Source of the DNA: Bog-756 sp963738545
GTDB taxonomy: Bacteria; Actinomycetota; Acidimicrobiia; Acidimicrobiales; RAAP-2
Reading direction: 5' to 3'
NCBI GenBank assembly: GCA_963738545.1
Contig: CAVTXA010000007.1
Span: 186,001-250,000 of the forward strand
Length of the DNA stretch: 64,000 bases
The notes under the pieces were generated by a model. It was not told the DNA's origin and did not search any database. It worked only from the letters and a program-made list of their open reading frames with translations. Positions within the stretch are counted from its first letter, which is position 1; each line of letters begins with the position of its first letter. The position numbers were made by a program, and so were the translations under genes. Of this stretch, positions 7,804 through 17,692 are shown in pieces.

Positions 7804-9180
7804 GTGACCATCGAAGCGCCCCCCGCTCCCCTCGCCCCCCAGGCCCCCATTCTCCGGCGGCACGTGAGCGGCACGGTCCGGGCCGGCGTGGAGGAGCTGG
7901 GCGGTCGACCGGCCATGGTGGTGCGCTCGGTCTCCAGGCTCCGTCGGGGGCCCTGTCGGTGGACGACGGCGAGACCATGCGGGTGGCGGCGGCCTCGGCC
8001 CTGACCCTCCGGATCCCGGTGGTGCTGGTGCTGGCCTCCAGCGGCGCGGACGTGTCCGACGGGGTGGCGTCGCTCCACGGGTGGGGCCAGGCCGCCCGGG
8101 CGCTGGCCCAGTGCTCCGGCGTGGTTCCCGTCGTGGCTGTCGTCACCGGACCGGCCATCTCCGGCCCGGCGCTCCTCCTCGGCCTGGCCGACCTGGTGGT
8201 GATGACCAGCGACGCCTTCGCCTTCGTCTCGGGACCAGCCATGGTCGAGGAGTTCACCGGCGTGCGGATCGGGATCCATCAGCTGGGCGGGACGGCCATG
8301 CACGCCCGATCCAGCGGGCTGTGCGCCATCGAGGCCGACACCGAAGAGGACGCGCTGGCCCATGTGGAGCACCTCTTGAGCCTGTTGCCGTCCAACCTCG
8401 ACGAGCTGGCCCCCCGGGGCCCCAGTGACGATCCGGCCTCCCGGACGGTCGACGAGCTCCGGGAGATCATCCCGGCCCGGACCACCAGCTCCTACGACGT
8501 CCGCAAGGTGGCCGCCGCCCTGGCCGACGATCACGACGTGACCGAGCTGTGGACCCGGTGGTCACCCCAGCTGGTCACGGCCCTGGGTCGGATCGACGGT
8601 CGGACGGTCGGCTTCATGGCCAACCAGCCCCAGGCCCTGGCCGGCACCCTGGACATCGCCGCCTCCCAGAAGGGGGCCCGGTTCGTCCGGTTCTGCGACT
8701 CGTTCAACCTGCCCCTGGTGACGCTGGTGGACACCCCGGGATTCCTTCCCGGCAAGGACCTCGAGTGGCGGGGGATGATCCGCCACGGGGCCGAGCTGGC
8801 CTTCGCCTACGCCGAGGCCACCGTCCCCCGGGTGTGCGTGATCCTGCGCAAGGCGTTCGGAGGGGCCTACATCGTCATGGACTCCAAGGGCCTGGGCAAC
8901 GACCTGTGCTTCGCCTGGCCCGGCGCCGAGATCGCCGTGATGGGTGCCGAGGGGGCGGTCCAGATCCTCCACCGGCCGGTCCAAGCCCGAGGAGCGGGAT
9001 GCAGCTGCAGGCCGAGTACACCGAGCGCTTCCTCACCCCCTACCAGGCCTCCGAGCGGGGGTTCGTCGACGCGGTGATCGATCCCGCCGCCACCCGCACG
9101 GTGGTGGCGTGGCCCTGGAGACGCTGTCCACGGCCAGGGAGATGCTGCCCGGACGGAAGCACACCATCGGGCCGCTGTAG
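7804..9180 (+). CDS. Acyl-CoA carboxylase carboxyltransferase subunit, frame-disrupted
   Basis: Biotin-dependent acyl-CoA carboxylase beta subunit of the PccB/AccD group. It has the crotonase-like N half (GADVSDGVASLHGWGQAARA, VTGPAISGPALLLGLAD) and the C half with FVRFCDSFNLPLVTLVDTPG, the ILRKAFGGAYIVM oxyanion loop and WPGAEIAVMGAEGAVQILHR. It transfers CO2 from carboxybiotin to acetyl-, propionyl- or a related CoA. The protein starts in frame 1 at GTG 7804, moves to frame 3 near 7925, to frame 2 near 8990 and to frame 1 near 9110. The total span is a multiple of three and the end (ETLSTAREMLPGRKH) is normal. The partner biotin carboxylase is not in the window. Confidence 0.75.
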
Positions 9181-9233
9181 AGCAGCGTCTGACCCAGGAG
9201 GATCCGATCGATCCGCTCCCGTGTGGTGACCAG

Positions 9234-11156
9234 TCAATCCCCGCAGAGCTGGCGGGCCGCGTTATTGGCGTCGGGGCTGAAGGTCATGGTCGTGTAGGTG
9301 AACGAGTGCAGGACGTTCGAGAACGCCTGTGAGAAAGTGACAGGGGCTTGGTGATGGCGCCCGAGATAGGACTTGAGGGGCTCACAGGCGAGCGCCCGTC
9401 TGTGCCGCCGCGGTGGCCTCGCTTCAATCCGAGGATGCTGGCGTGGGGAAACGTCTCCCCGGGGAGCCCGAACCGGGCGATCATCCACTCGGGTCCGATC
9501 GACTTTGTCGTGGCCGGGGATTCCGGGGACGGCGACGGTGGTGTGGGACCCGATGGGATTGGCTAGGGAGAGCGAGTCGTAGATGTAGACGTGGGACCTG
9601 CCAGGTAGCCCATGGCTCCGACGCTGTCGAGATCCACACGAGACGGAACGGAAGGTTCGAGCGGGCCGACTCGACTGTCTCCTATCGATGAACTGGTGCT
9701 GTTCATCGCTCTGGTCTGGCCGGATTCGCCGAGGATTCACGTAGGCGGGCATGAAGACGCCTCCAGGATTCCCGATGACCAGGATCGACTGTTTGTCCGG
9801 TTCGTTGGCAGCTGCTGTCGCTCGAAGGGCTTCGCCCAGCGATACCAAGCGAAGATAGCTGGACAGGTCGATGGGATGACGTTGTCCGGTGTCGAGGATC
9901 CAGTTCGACCGCTCATCGTGCATGTTGTGCACCCAGCCCGTGGCATGGTCAGGTCGCAAGCGAGCTTGCGCAGATCGTCGACCAGATGATGAGGCCGATC
10001 AGCGGCACCGCCAGCAGCGGACGGAACTGCCCCGTGTCGACGAAGAGCGTGAGACAGCACAGGAGGAAGGACGGCAGCAGCAAGCGGGCCTCCATGTAGT
10101 CCCCACCGACGTGGACTACGTAGACGTGCGTCGCCAATGCCGGCCAGCAGCGGGTGTGAGCAGCAGGACTGCGCCGGCACGGTCGCCGGCATACAGCCAC
10201 CGCCTGATCCTAGGAACGACGATCGGGATGGCCAGCAGGAAAGGGACCCAGAGCACGTAGGTGGAGATGAAGTTCCAGAAGTAGGCCAGCTCCCTGCGGG
10301 ACATCGGAACCTGCACCCGATTTCGCCAGCTCGCTGTTGGAGACGAACATGCCGAAATACGCCATCCGCCAGAGCTCGTAGAGGCACGGGAAGCCCAGCG
10401 CGGCGACGAGCGGTAGGAACCACCGCCGTCTGATGCCGGATGGTCCCAGCCAGCCGGGCGAAGCCACCACGGAGGCCGAGTCCGACAAGGAACACTGCCG
10501 CCACCACGACGAGTTCCGGGCGGATCAACGGTCCGAGTCCGACGACGAAGGCGCACCACACGGCGGACCTGCGTGTGGCCTCGACGCGGACGAGCAGCCA
10601 GAAGCTCAGTCCGATCCAACCGAAGACCATTCCCATCTCCAGTCCCGAGGTGGCGAACTCCCAGACGCCGGATACCACCGAGAAGACGAGTAGTCCGATG
10701 GGGATGATCAGGCCATCGGTGGTCCTCGCCCCGAGTCGCTGCATGGCCCGGCCGGCCGAGTACGACACCGAGTCCGGTGAACCCCAGGCCCAGCAGCACG
10801 GAGAGCCACTCGAGGGACAGGAACGGAAGGATCTCATGGGTCACCGCCAGCAGGAACATCCACAGGGGATCGGAGTACACCTCCACCCGCTCGCCGACGT
10901 TGAAAACCGGCCCATGGCCGGCGAGGAGGTTCCCGATGATGCGGAAGTTGATGAAGGCATCCTCTTGCACCCACCGGTAGCTCCACGCCCCGACCAGGAC
11001 GACCACCAGGGGAATGGCCACCATCAGCCACGACCATTTTGGCGTGCCCACCGCCGGCAGCCGGTCCTCCGAGGAACCCACGGCGTCGATCCGGGCCGTC
11101 GGGTCTTCAGCGAGGTCGCCGGCCTCTCGTTCCTCTGTGGGGGTCGCCAGACTCAC
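9234..11156 (-). CDS. AftB-like GT-C membrane glycosyltransferase, heavily frame-disrupted
   Basis: Several minus-strand frame pieces read as one large polytopic protein. After the first membrane helix comes WVQEDAFINFRIIGNLLAGH followed by NVGERVEVYSDPLW, the acidic ED site and conserved loop of AftB-type arabinofuranosyltransferases and relatives. Later come SGLEMGMVFGWIGLSFW, LIRPELVVVAAVFL, VVHVGGDYMEARLLLPSF, and near the end IYDSLSLANPIGSHTTVAVP with PGH, also typical of this group. Start GTG 11154-11156 is a best guess. At least six frame changes occur. The gene could be dead, but conserved text persists through every frame, which favours sequencing indels. It lies beside the pilin genes, so pilin glycosylation is possible. 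Confidence 0.6.
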
Positions 11157-11244
11157 CTGTTCATCATCGACACCCGCCCCATCGGACTTGATCAGAAAGA
11201 CGGGGTGACGGCAGTACGGCCGGGCCAGTTCAGTCCAGTCTGGC

Positions 11245-12769
11245 TTAGCGAAGTGCGGGCTGAAGAGTGAGCTCTCGTTGCTCCCGCTCTGCCACCACCA
11301 CGGTCGCCTCGTCGTGCGTCCTCGTCCGCCTGCCCGACCATCCAAAGCGTCGTCCTCCGTCCGTCCCTCGGGGCGCCGACCCGGATAGCCGAGGGCCAGA
11401 ATCGCACCCAGGCCCGCTACCACAGGCAGCCACCACACCCACGGGTTCAGATGGTGATAGGCGAACACGGTGATTTCGAGGCCGATGACCACCGCCGACC
11501 AAAGCGCTTCGGCCCCCTGTCGGGAAGCCATGACGAGACAGAGGATAAGGGGTGGTGCCAGGTAGTAGGGGGTCATCACCGGCTCGAAGAACGCTCGGGA
11601 GGCCAGCACCGCCGAGGCCAGCCAGAGGATCTGAATCGGGCGGCTGGGGGCGACGCCAGACGTAGATGCCGATCATCAGGGCGAGGACCACATCGATCAT
11701 CCTGCCAGGACCCCCGGCCACTTCGACAACGGACTGCCCACCGGTAACGTAACGCAGAATGAAGGACGACATGTCCCGGGCGGGTCCCAGCGGCGAGTCC
11801 GGCCAGATGGCCACTGGGCGCGGCGCTCCCCGGTACGACGGGAGCAAGCCAGGCCCACGGGGTGGCATGATTGATCGACGGCGGCGTGGGTTGCTGCACC
11901 AGGGCCCGGTAGGCGTCGGAAGCGACTCCGGCAGAAGGCGATCGAGTACCAGAAAGGCCGAGAGGGCGGCCGATCGAACGGCCACTATCAGGCGCTGGCC
12001 CCGCGGGGTGCAACCGAGGAACAGGGGCAGCATCAGTCCGACCAGCGGCTGCAGGGCAATGCCGAAACCGAAGAGCCAGCCCATCCGGGCCCACCTGCGG
12101 TCGAGCATGGCCACCATGGCGTAGAGGGCGAACGTCACGGCCAAGGAGTCCTCTGCATGGCCCCAGACAGCAGCGGTGGGCCACGCCACCACACCGACCA
12201 TGAGACACATCCAGATTCGGCGACGGGACGAAACGCCCATCCGCTCGGCCAGGGCATCAGCAGCGAAGATCACGGTGACGGCGAGCAACAACTCCACCGG
12301 CACGAGAAGCAGGGCGACCGATGGGCGTGGAATGGCGAACGGGCCGTACGAGCTTATGAGGTTGAAATGGTCCGCCGATCATCGCGATCGGAGCCAACAA
12401 GATCTCCATGCCCGGGAAGGAAACGATGCCGGTTCCCTGGTTATAGATGCCCCCGAGGTCGCCCCAACTCACATACTGGGCGCCGCGGAAGATGCCCCAT
12501 GAGTCACCACCGACCGCCCAGCTCTGAGTGTGGTGGACCACAGGCATCCACTTGAGCATGAAGACCATGCCCGATACGACGAAGACCACCGCGAAGAGGA
12601 GGAGCCACCGCCGGTTAGCCAGATGCCGGCTGAGCCAAGACATGGCAGTTGGGCGGTCGAGGGACGGGAGAGAATCTTGGAGAGGCAGTTCGGCACTCTC
12701 GGGCTGGAGGCAGGGTTCCTTCACGAGCATGACTGGTCTATCGACTCGTCCGCGATGTGAGTTGAGCAC
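11245..12769 (-). CDS. Polytopic membrane protein, probable GT-C glycosyltransferase, frame-disrupted
   Basis: An N-terminal helix (RRWLLLFAVVFVVSGMVFML) is followed by a periplasmic loop with AVGGDSWGIFRGAQYVSWGD and then several hydrophobic segments (VELLLAVTVIFAADALAERM, WPTAAVWGHAEDSLAVTFAL, GWLFGFGIALQPLVGLMLPL). The layout resembles prenyl-phosphate-sugar dependent GT-C enzymes, but I do not recognise the precise family. Coherent pieces lie in three frames with changes near 12360, 11910 and 11330. The start (GTG 12769 or ATG 12731) is uncertain. It is followed by the AftB-like gene and preceded by the pilins and a terminator, so the two membrane genes probably form one unit. Confidence 0.5.
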
Positions 12770-12808
12770 TTTTCAGCACCCGTTCCTCGACCATCCCGGC
12801 AGGACACA

Positions 12809-12839
12809 AGAGTGCGCCCCTCCGAGAGGGGCGCACTCT
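12809..12839. terminator. Strong hairpin between pilin 1 and the GT-C genes
   Basis: AGAGTGCGCCCCTC at 12809-12822 and GAGGGGCGCACTCT at 12826-12839 form a perfect 14-bp stem with a CGA loop. It lies about 50 bases after the pilin 1 stop, in the direction of transcription. It probably ends the pilin transcript or limits read-through into the membrane-protein genes. Confidence 0.75.
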
Positions 12840-12891
12840 AGGTGATTGGCTACTCGTGAGAGCAGCCAGCTCATTCCGCTGATCAGGTCAG

Positions 12892-13521
12892 CTAGGGAAG
12901 GAGCTTTGCTGCCACGCCACACCGGTCTGGCGTGGAGGGAATGGCCGAAGCATTGCAAGTAGCCCCGGAGACCGACGAAAGCTCCTTGCCGTACCAGGTT
13001 CCAGCACGGGCTGGTCCCGTCGTGGTCCAAGCTGTAGCCCTGTCGACCGGTGGTGTTGTCGATGACGTACCAGCAGGTGCCGGTACCCTTGGCCTGCTCG
13101 GCCAGGGCGAGGCTGGTCCCGTCGGCGGACACCTGCACGCTGACAGCGCCGGGCCGTGGTGAGTGGTGACGGCTCCGGTGACGTAGCTGAGGCTGGGCTC
13201 GGCGGTGTACAGCGACGCAGCCAGCGATGCAGCGTTGGTGGTGGCATAGGCCGCGCTAGCCGTCCCGCTCAGGGCGTAGGTCTGACCCTGCTGCTGGAAG
13301 ATCGACTTGGCGTTCACCAGAGCAGTGTTCAGGTTGGACTGCGCAGCCCGGTCATTGGCCGACTTCGTCACACCGAGAAAGGTCGGGATGGCGATGGCGA
13401 GCAGAATGGCCAGGATCAACAGGACCACCATGAGCTCGATGAGGGTGAATCCAGCGTCCTCGCCGGCGTCACCCACAGCGTCACGCCTGTCATTCAGGCG
13501 CTCGATTGCGGATGAAAACAT
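12892..13521 (-). CDS. Type IV pilin, copy 1 (two compensating frame changes)
   Basis: Prepilin with a 24-residue leader ending in EDAG and the type III signal FTLIELMVVLLILAILLAIA; cleavage would follow the Gly, and Glu5 of the mature protein is present. A mature domain of about 185 residues follows, with two late cysteines (ATCNASAIPSTPDRC) and the end GVAAKLLP. ATG 13519-13521 follows GAGGAGG at a good distance. The frame shifts near 13155 and returns near 13010; the middle (VSVQVSADGTSLALAEQAKG in the paralogue) is conserved, so indels are likely. The neighbouring gene is a near-copy. It assembles into the pilus fibre after processing by a prepilin peptidase. Confidence 0.85.
   Translation of the reverse strand: MFSSAIERLNDRRDAVGDAGEDAGFTLIELMVVLLILAILLAIAIPTFLGVTKSANDRAAQSNLNTALVNAKSIFQQQGQTYALSGTASAAYATTNAASLAASLYTAEPSLSYVTGAVTTHHGPALSACRCPPTGPASPWPSRPRVPAPAGTSSTTPPVDRATAWTTTGPARAGTWYGKELSSVSGATCNASAIPSTPDRCGVAAKLLP
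13207..13452. repeat. Direct repeat shared by the two pilin genes (partner at 14121-14366)
   Basis: Bases 13207-13452 match 14121-14366 at a constant offset of 914 with no gap. By eye I count only three differences in 246 bases, near 13257, 13259 and 13321. The repeat covers the signal cleavage site, the hydrophobic helix and the first half of the mature pilin. Such a length and identity would support recombination between the copies. Confidence 0.85.
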
Positions 13522-13746
13522 GTACTGCCTCCTCTGTCGTATTGATGCATCAATGTATGGACCTTCGATTTGAGATCCACTCATCACATCGGTCACCCCG
13601 ACCGTGAGCTTTAGGGATCTTTTACCGAAGTTCACGACGTCCGACGAGTCGGAATTCAGCGCCGACGCCATGGCGTTCGACCGGCACAGAGGTCAGCGAG
13701 CGAGCGGTGATCCACGACCCGCTTGGAGACCACCGTCCCGTGGTGC

Positions 13747-14441
13747 TCAATCCAGCTCTACGGCGAGGTAGAGCCTGTCCGACCACGGAACGGCTCTCAG
13801 CTCGGGAAGGAGCTTTGCTGCCAGACCACACCGGTCTGCGGTGGAGGGAATGGCCGAAGCATTGCAAGTAGCCCCGGAGACCGACTGAATGCTCCTTGCC
13901 GTACCAGGTTCCAGCACCGGGCTGGTTCCCGTCAGTGGTCCACACCCGCAGTAGCCTGTGAGGTGGTGTTGTCGACGACGTACCAGCAGGTGCCGGTACC
14001 CTTGGCCTGCTCGGCCAGGGCCAGGCTGGTGCCGTCGGCGGACACCTGCACGCTGACCTTGGACTGGCAGGTGGTGGTGGTGACGGCGCCGGTGACGTAG
14101 CTGAGGCTGGGCTCGGCGGCGTACAGCGACGCAGCCAGCGATGCAGCGTTGGTGGTGGCATAGGCCGCGCTGGTCGTCCCGCTCAGGGCGTAGGTCTGAC
14201 CCTGCTGCTGGAAGATCGACTTGGCGTTCACCAGTGCAGTGTTCAGGTTGGACTGCGCAGCCCGGTCATTGGCCGACTTCGTCACACCGAGAAAGGTCGG
14301 GATGGCGATGGCGAGCAGAATGGCCAGGATCAACAGGACCACCATGAGCTCGATGAGGGTGAATCCGGCGTCGGTTCCCGATCGATGGCGGGTCCGTCTT
14401 GAGCCGGCATCGGCCTCTGACCTCGGGTCGAGACAGGTCAT
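13747..14441 (-). CDS. Type IV pilin, copy 2 (frame-disrupted)
   Basis: The mature part is nearly identical to copy 1: TDAG then FTLIELMVVLLILAILLAIA, VTKSANDRAAQSNLNTALVN, and the same late cysteines. The 26-residue leader (from ATG 14441) has a different sequence from that of copy 1; an upstream in-frame ATG at 14555 would give an unusually long leader. The end extends past the copy 1 stop to ELRAVPWSDRLYLAVELD. Frames change near 13955 and 13880. Copy 2 is the promoter-proximal gene, with a dyad at 14615-14634 upstream. It could be a second major or minor pilin. Confidence 0.8.
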
Positions 14442-14614
14442 TTCGAGGGGACCGCGTCCCGGCGATGACCCACCCACCAAAACCGGTGGCCTTTCAACTC
14501 GGTGCGCCAACCACGCACCCTGCATGCGGCGAGAAACTGCAGGAATGGAAATCATGAAGTCTTCATCGGCAAGAATGTTTACCGGCTAAAGCATTCTTTT
14601 CCCAGGTCAGAACC

Positions 14615-14634
14615 TTAGACTGGCATTGGTCTAA
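14615..14634. promoter_or_regulatory. Inverted repeat upstream of the pilin genes
   Basis: TTAGAC at 14615-14620 and GTCTAA at 14629-14634 are exact reverse complements with an 8-base spacer. They lie in the less GC-rich region 14540-14640, roughly 175 bases upstream of the pilin 2 start. Position and symmetry suggest an activator or repressor site for the pilin promoter. No regulator is assigned. Confidence 0.4.
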
Positions 14635-14714
14635 CCTTGGTTTCAGCTTGGAACATCGGCACCTGATGGGCGACTTCTCATCGACAAGCTGTCCGTTGGC
14701 GGGACGATGGGCCG

Positions 14715-14731
14715 CGACGCGATAAGCGTCG
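14715..14731. terminator. Hairpin downstream of pilC
   Basis: CGACGC at 14715-14720 and GCGTCG at 14726-14731 pair around GATAA. Outside them ATGG and CCAT could extend the stem imperfectly. It lies about 35 bases past the pilC stop on the minus strand, so it may separate the pilBTC transcript from the pilin transcript. Confidence 0.35.
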
Positions 14732-14765
14732 TCCATGCCGTGTGGACCAGCGAGCTTGGGTTATC

Positions 14766-15996
14766 TCAGTTGTGGATGAGCTTGATGTAGTCGAACATCG
14801 GCAGGTAGAGACAGATCACCATGGCGCCGACACCGATGCCCATGAAGACCGTGAGGAGCGGCTCGAGGAGGGCGGTGAGGTTGTTCACCGTGACCTCGAC
14901 CTCCTGGTCGTAGAACTCGGCGACCTTCCGCAGCATCCCGTCCAGTGCACCGGTCTGCTCCCCGACCTCGACCATCTGGACCACGATGGTCGGAATGACG
15001 TCCTCGTGCTCCCTCAAGGGGTCGGCGAGTGGACGCCCGGCTCGGACCCCCTCTTTCGCCAACAGCAGGACGTCACCGACGGTGCGGTTCCCCGAGGTGT
15101 CAGCACAGATGTCCAGGGACTCGAGGATGGGTACGCCGGAGCCGATCAGCGACGCCAGCGTCCCGGTCATCCGGGCCAGCGAGACCTTATGAAAGAGCGG
15201 ACCGAAGACCGGTGGCTTCAAGATCAGCTTGTCCCACTTGCGGCGGCCCTCGTCGGTGGCGATCCATTTCCGGATCCCGATGATGGCTCCGATGACGATG
15301 GCGATCAACAACAGGACCCACACGCTGGTGATGATGTTGGAGATCTTGATGAGCACCTGTGTCGGGAACGGGAGCTTGCCGCCCAGCGTCTTGAAGAGGT
15401 TCTGGAAGACCGGGACGATGAACACGATCATGGCGGTGAAGATCACCACCATCACCGAGAGCACCACCGCCGGGTACGTCATGGCCGAGCGGATGGTGCG
15501 GTTCAGTTGCGCCTGATTCTCGATGGTCTGCGCCAGGCTGCGACAGGACCTCGTCGAGGTTACCGCCGATCTCGCCGGCGGCGATGAGGGTGCAGTACAG
15601 GTGCGAGAAGACCTTGGGGTGCTTGGAGCACGCCACCGACAGCGACGAGCCGTGCTCCAGATCCAGCCGCACATCGGAGAGCACCTTGGCAAAGGCAGGG
15701 TTCTCCACCTGGGCGGCCAGGATGCCCAACGATCGGACCACCGAGAGGCCCGAGTCGACCATGGTCGACAGCTGACGTGTAACCACGGCCAATTCGCGCA
15801 GCTTCACGCGGTCGCTGATCCCGGGAATCTTGATCTCGGTCTTCAGGTTGACCGCCGACTTGGGCGTCACCGAGATGGGCATGTAGCCCATCTCCCGCAG
15901 TCGCCGGACGACCAGCGCCATGCTGTCGCCCTCCAACTGCCCCTCGACGAGGCCGCCGGACTTGTCCCGGACCTTGTAGTCAAATGTCAGTGCCAC
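14766..15996 (-). CDS. pilC: Type IV pilus platform protein PilC, one frame change
   Basis: Inner-membrane platform of the pilus machine (T2SF fold, two copies). The N-terminal cytoplasmic part starts ALTFDYKVRDKSGGLVEGQL and contains RQLSTMVDSGLSVVRSL. The second part, in another frame from about 15540, has SAMTYPAVVLSVMVVIFTAM, the second repeat TLASLIGSGVPILESLDIC, and the C-terminal helix LLTVFMGIGVGAMVICLYLP. Full length is about 410 aa, as usual. The frame change near 15540 is a single-base event inside a conserved helix. It follows pilT after 40 bases and belongs to the pilB-pilT-pilC operon. Confidence 0.9.
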
Positions 15997-16036
15997 GATT
16001 CCCCGATTCCTCGATTACGCACGCCGATGCCGTGCA

Positions 16037-17692
16037 CTAAGTGTTGAGATGGTTCCGCAGGTCCTCCTCGTTGGAGGACCTGTCGTAGGCGATGGCTTCG
16101 GAAATGACACCCTGCTTGACCAGGGCGGCGAGACCCTGGTCCATCGTCTGCATCCCGAACGAGCCACCCACCTGCATGAGGGAGTAGATCTGGTGGGTCT
16201 TGGACTGACGGATCAGGTTCCGGATGGCCGAGGTGCACACCAGGACCTCCGAGCACGGCACCCGGCTGTTTCCCTCGGCCGAGACGATGAGCTGCTGGGT
16301 AACCACGCCCTCGAGCGTGGCCGCCAACATGACCCGGATCTGCTCCTGTTGATTCGTGGGGAACACATCGATGATCCGGTCGATGGTCTGTGGTGCATCC
16401 TGGGTGTGCAGGGTGGCGAAGACCAGGTGGCCGGTTTCTGCCGCGGTGAGCGCCGTCGAGATGGTCTCGAGGTCGCGCAGCTCACCGACCAGGATGACGT
16501 CGGGGTCCTGGCGTAGGACCCGTCGGAGTGCCTCGGCGAACGAGTTCGTGTCCTCACCGATCTCCCGCTGGGTGATGATCGACCGCTTGTGGTCGTGGAG
16601 GAACTCGATCGGATCCTCCACGGTCACGATGTGCAGCGGCTTGGTCCGGTTGATGATGTCGATGAGCGAAGCCAAGGTGGTCGACTTCCCCGAACCGGTC
16701 GGACCAGTGACGAGGACCAGGCCCCGGCGGAGATCGGTGAAGGCTTTGACCGAGTCGGGAATGCCCAACGAGTCGAACTCCGGCATCTCGTGGGGGATGG
16801 GCCGCAGGGCGGCAGCGATGGTTCCCCGCTGCAGGGACACGTTCACACGGAACCGCCCGACACCGTTGATGGAGTGGGATGTGTCCAGCTCGTGCTCTTC
16901 TTCAAATCGCTCCCGTTGCGACGCCGGCAGGATTCCGAAGACCATGTCCCGGATCTGCTCGTTGCCGAGCACCGGGCAACCCTCGATCGGGCGGATGGCG
17001 CCATGGAGCCGGATGGCTCCGGGCTGCGAAGCCGTGAGGTGGAGGTCCGATGCGCCGACGGCCACGGCGTAGCGCAGCAAGTCGTCGATGTGCAGCGGCA
17101 CGCTCCCAGAGCTTGCCTCGGCGGGTATGCCCGACTGGAGGAGGCGCTCAACGTGGGACAGCTCCTCAGGCGGGGGCTCGGCATTGGTGCCGAGATCGAC
17201 CAACGGTGACTGCGGAGCCGGGCCGGGGACGGCAACGGCACGGTCACCCAGGCCGAGGAGCTCGGCGATGACCGTGGGGTCGGACAACACCGGGTTGACC
17301 CGGTAGCCGATCTTCGACGCCAACGAGTCAACGTCGTCCTGCGAGGGCGGCTCGGAGAACGCCACGGCCAGCACGTTGCCGTCGAACTGCAGGGGAATCG
17401 CCTCGTACTGCTCGGCGATGGCATCGGACATGGCCAATCGGGCCTCGGGACTCGGCGTCATCGCCGCCAGATCGACGGCGGGGAGCTGGGCCAGATGGGC
17501 CAGCGCACCCACCACAACGCCGGGAAGTGCCTGGTTCCGGCTGATCAGCATGAAGGCCAGCGACTGGCCGGTCTGCCTCGACTCATCGACCAGAGGAGCC
17601 AGGTTGGACTCGGTGTCGTACCCGCCCTGGACCAGAGCCTGGGCCAGTCGGGTCGACCATTCGGTACGGGAAGCTGCAGTGATCGGACTCAT
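16037..17692 (-). CDS. pilT: Type IV pilus retraction ATPase PilT with N-terminal MshEN-like extension
   Basis: 551 aa, about 200 longer than a standard PilT. Residues 200-551 form the PilT core: DDLLRYAVAVGASDLHLTAS, Walker A GPTGSGKSTT (about 330), the Asp-box region EDPIEFLHDHKRSIITQREI, Walker B ILVGELRDLETI and the His box HLVFATLHT. The first ~190 residues resemble the N-terminal module of GspE/PilB ATPases (SLAFMLISRNQALPGVVVGA, LPAVDLAAM), a module that in some relatives binds c-di-GMP. It powers pilus retraction. Its ATG overlaps the pilB stop (ATGA), so translation is coupled. Confidence 0.92.
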   Translation of the reverse strand: MSPITAASRTEWSTRLAQALVQGGYDTESNLAPLVDESRQTGQSLAFMLISRNQALPGVVVGALAHLAQLPAVDLAAMTPSPEARLAMSDAIAEQYEAIPLQFDGNVLAVAFSEPPSQDDVDSLASKIGYRVNPVLSDPTVIAELLGLGDRAVAVPGPAPQSPLVDLGTNAEPPPEELSHVERLLQSGIPAEASSGSVPLHIDDLLRYAVAVGASDLHLTASQPGAIRLHGAIRPIEGCPVLGNEQIRDMVFGILPASQRERFEEEHELDTSHSINGVGRFRVNVSLQRGTIAAALRPIPHEMPEFDSLGIPDSVKAFTDLRRGLVLVTGPTGSGKSTTLASLIDIINRTKPLHIVTVEDPIEFLHDHKRSIITQREIGEDTNSFAEALRRVLRQDPDVILVGELRDLETISTALTAAETGHLVFATLHTQDAPQTIDRIIDVFPTNQQEQIRVMLAATLEGVVTQQLIVSAEGNSRVPCSEVLVCTSAIRNLIRQSKTHQIYSLMQVGGSFGMQTMDQGLAALVKQGVISEAIAYDRSSNEEDLRNHLNT

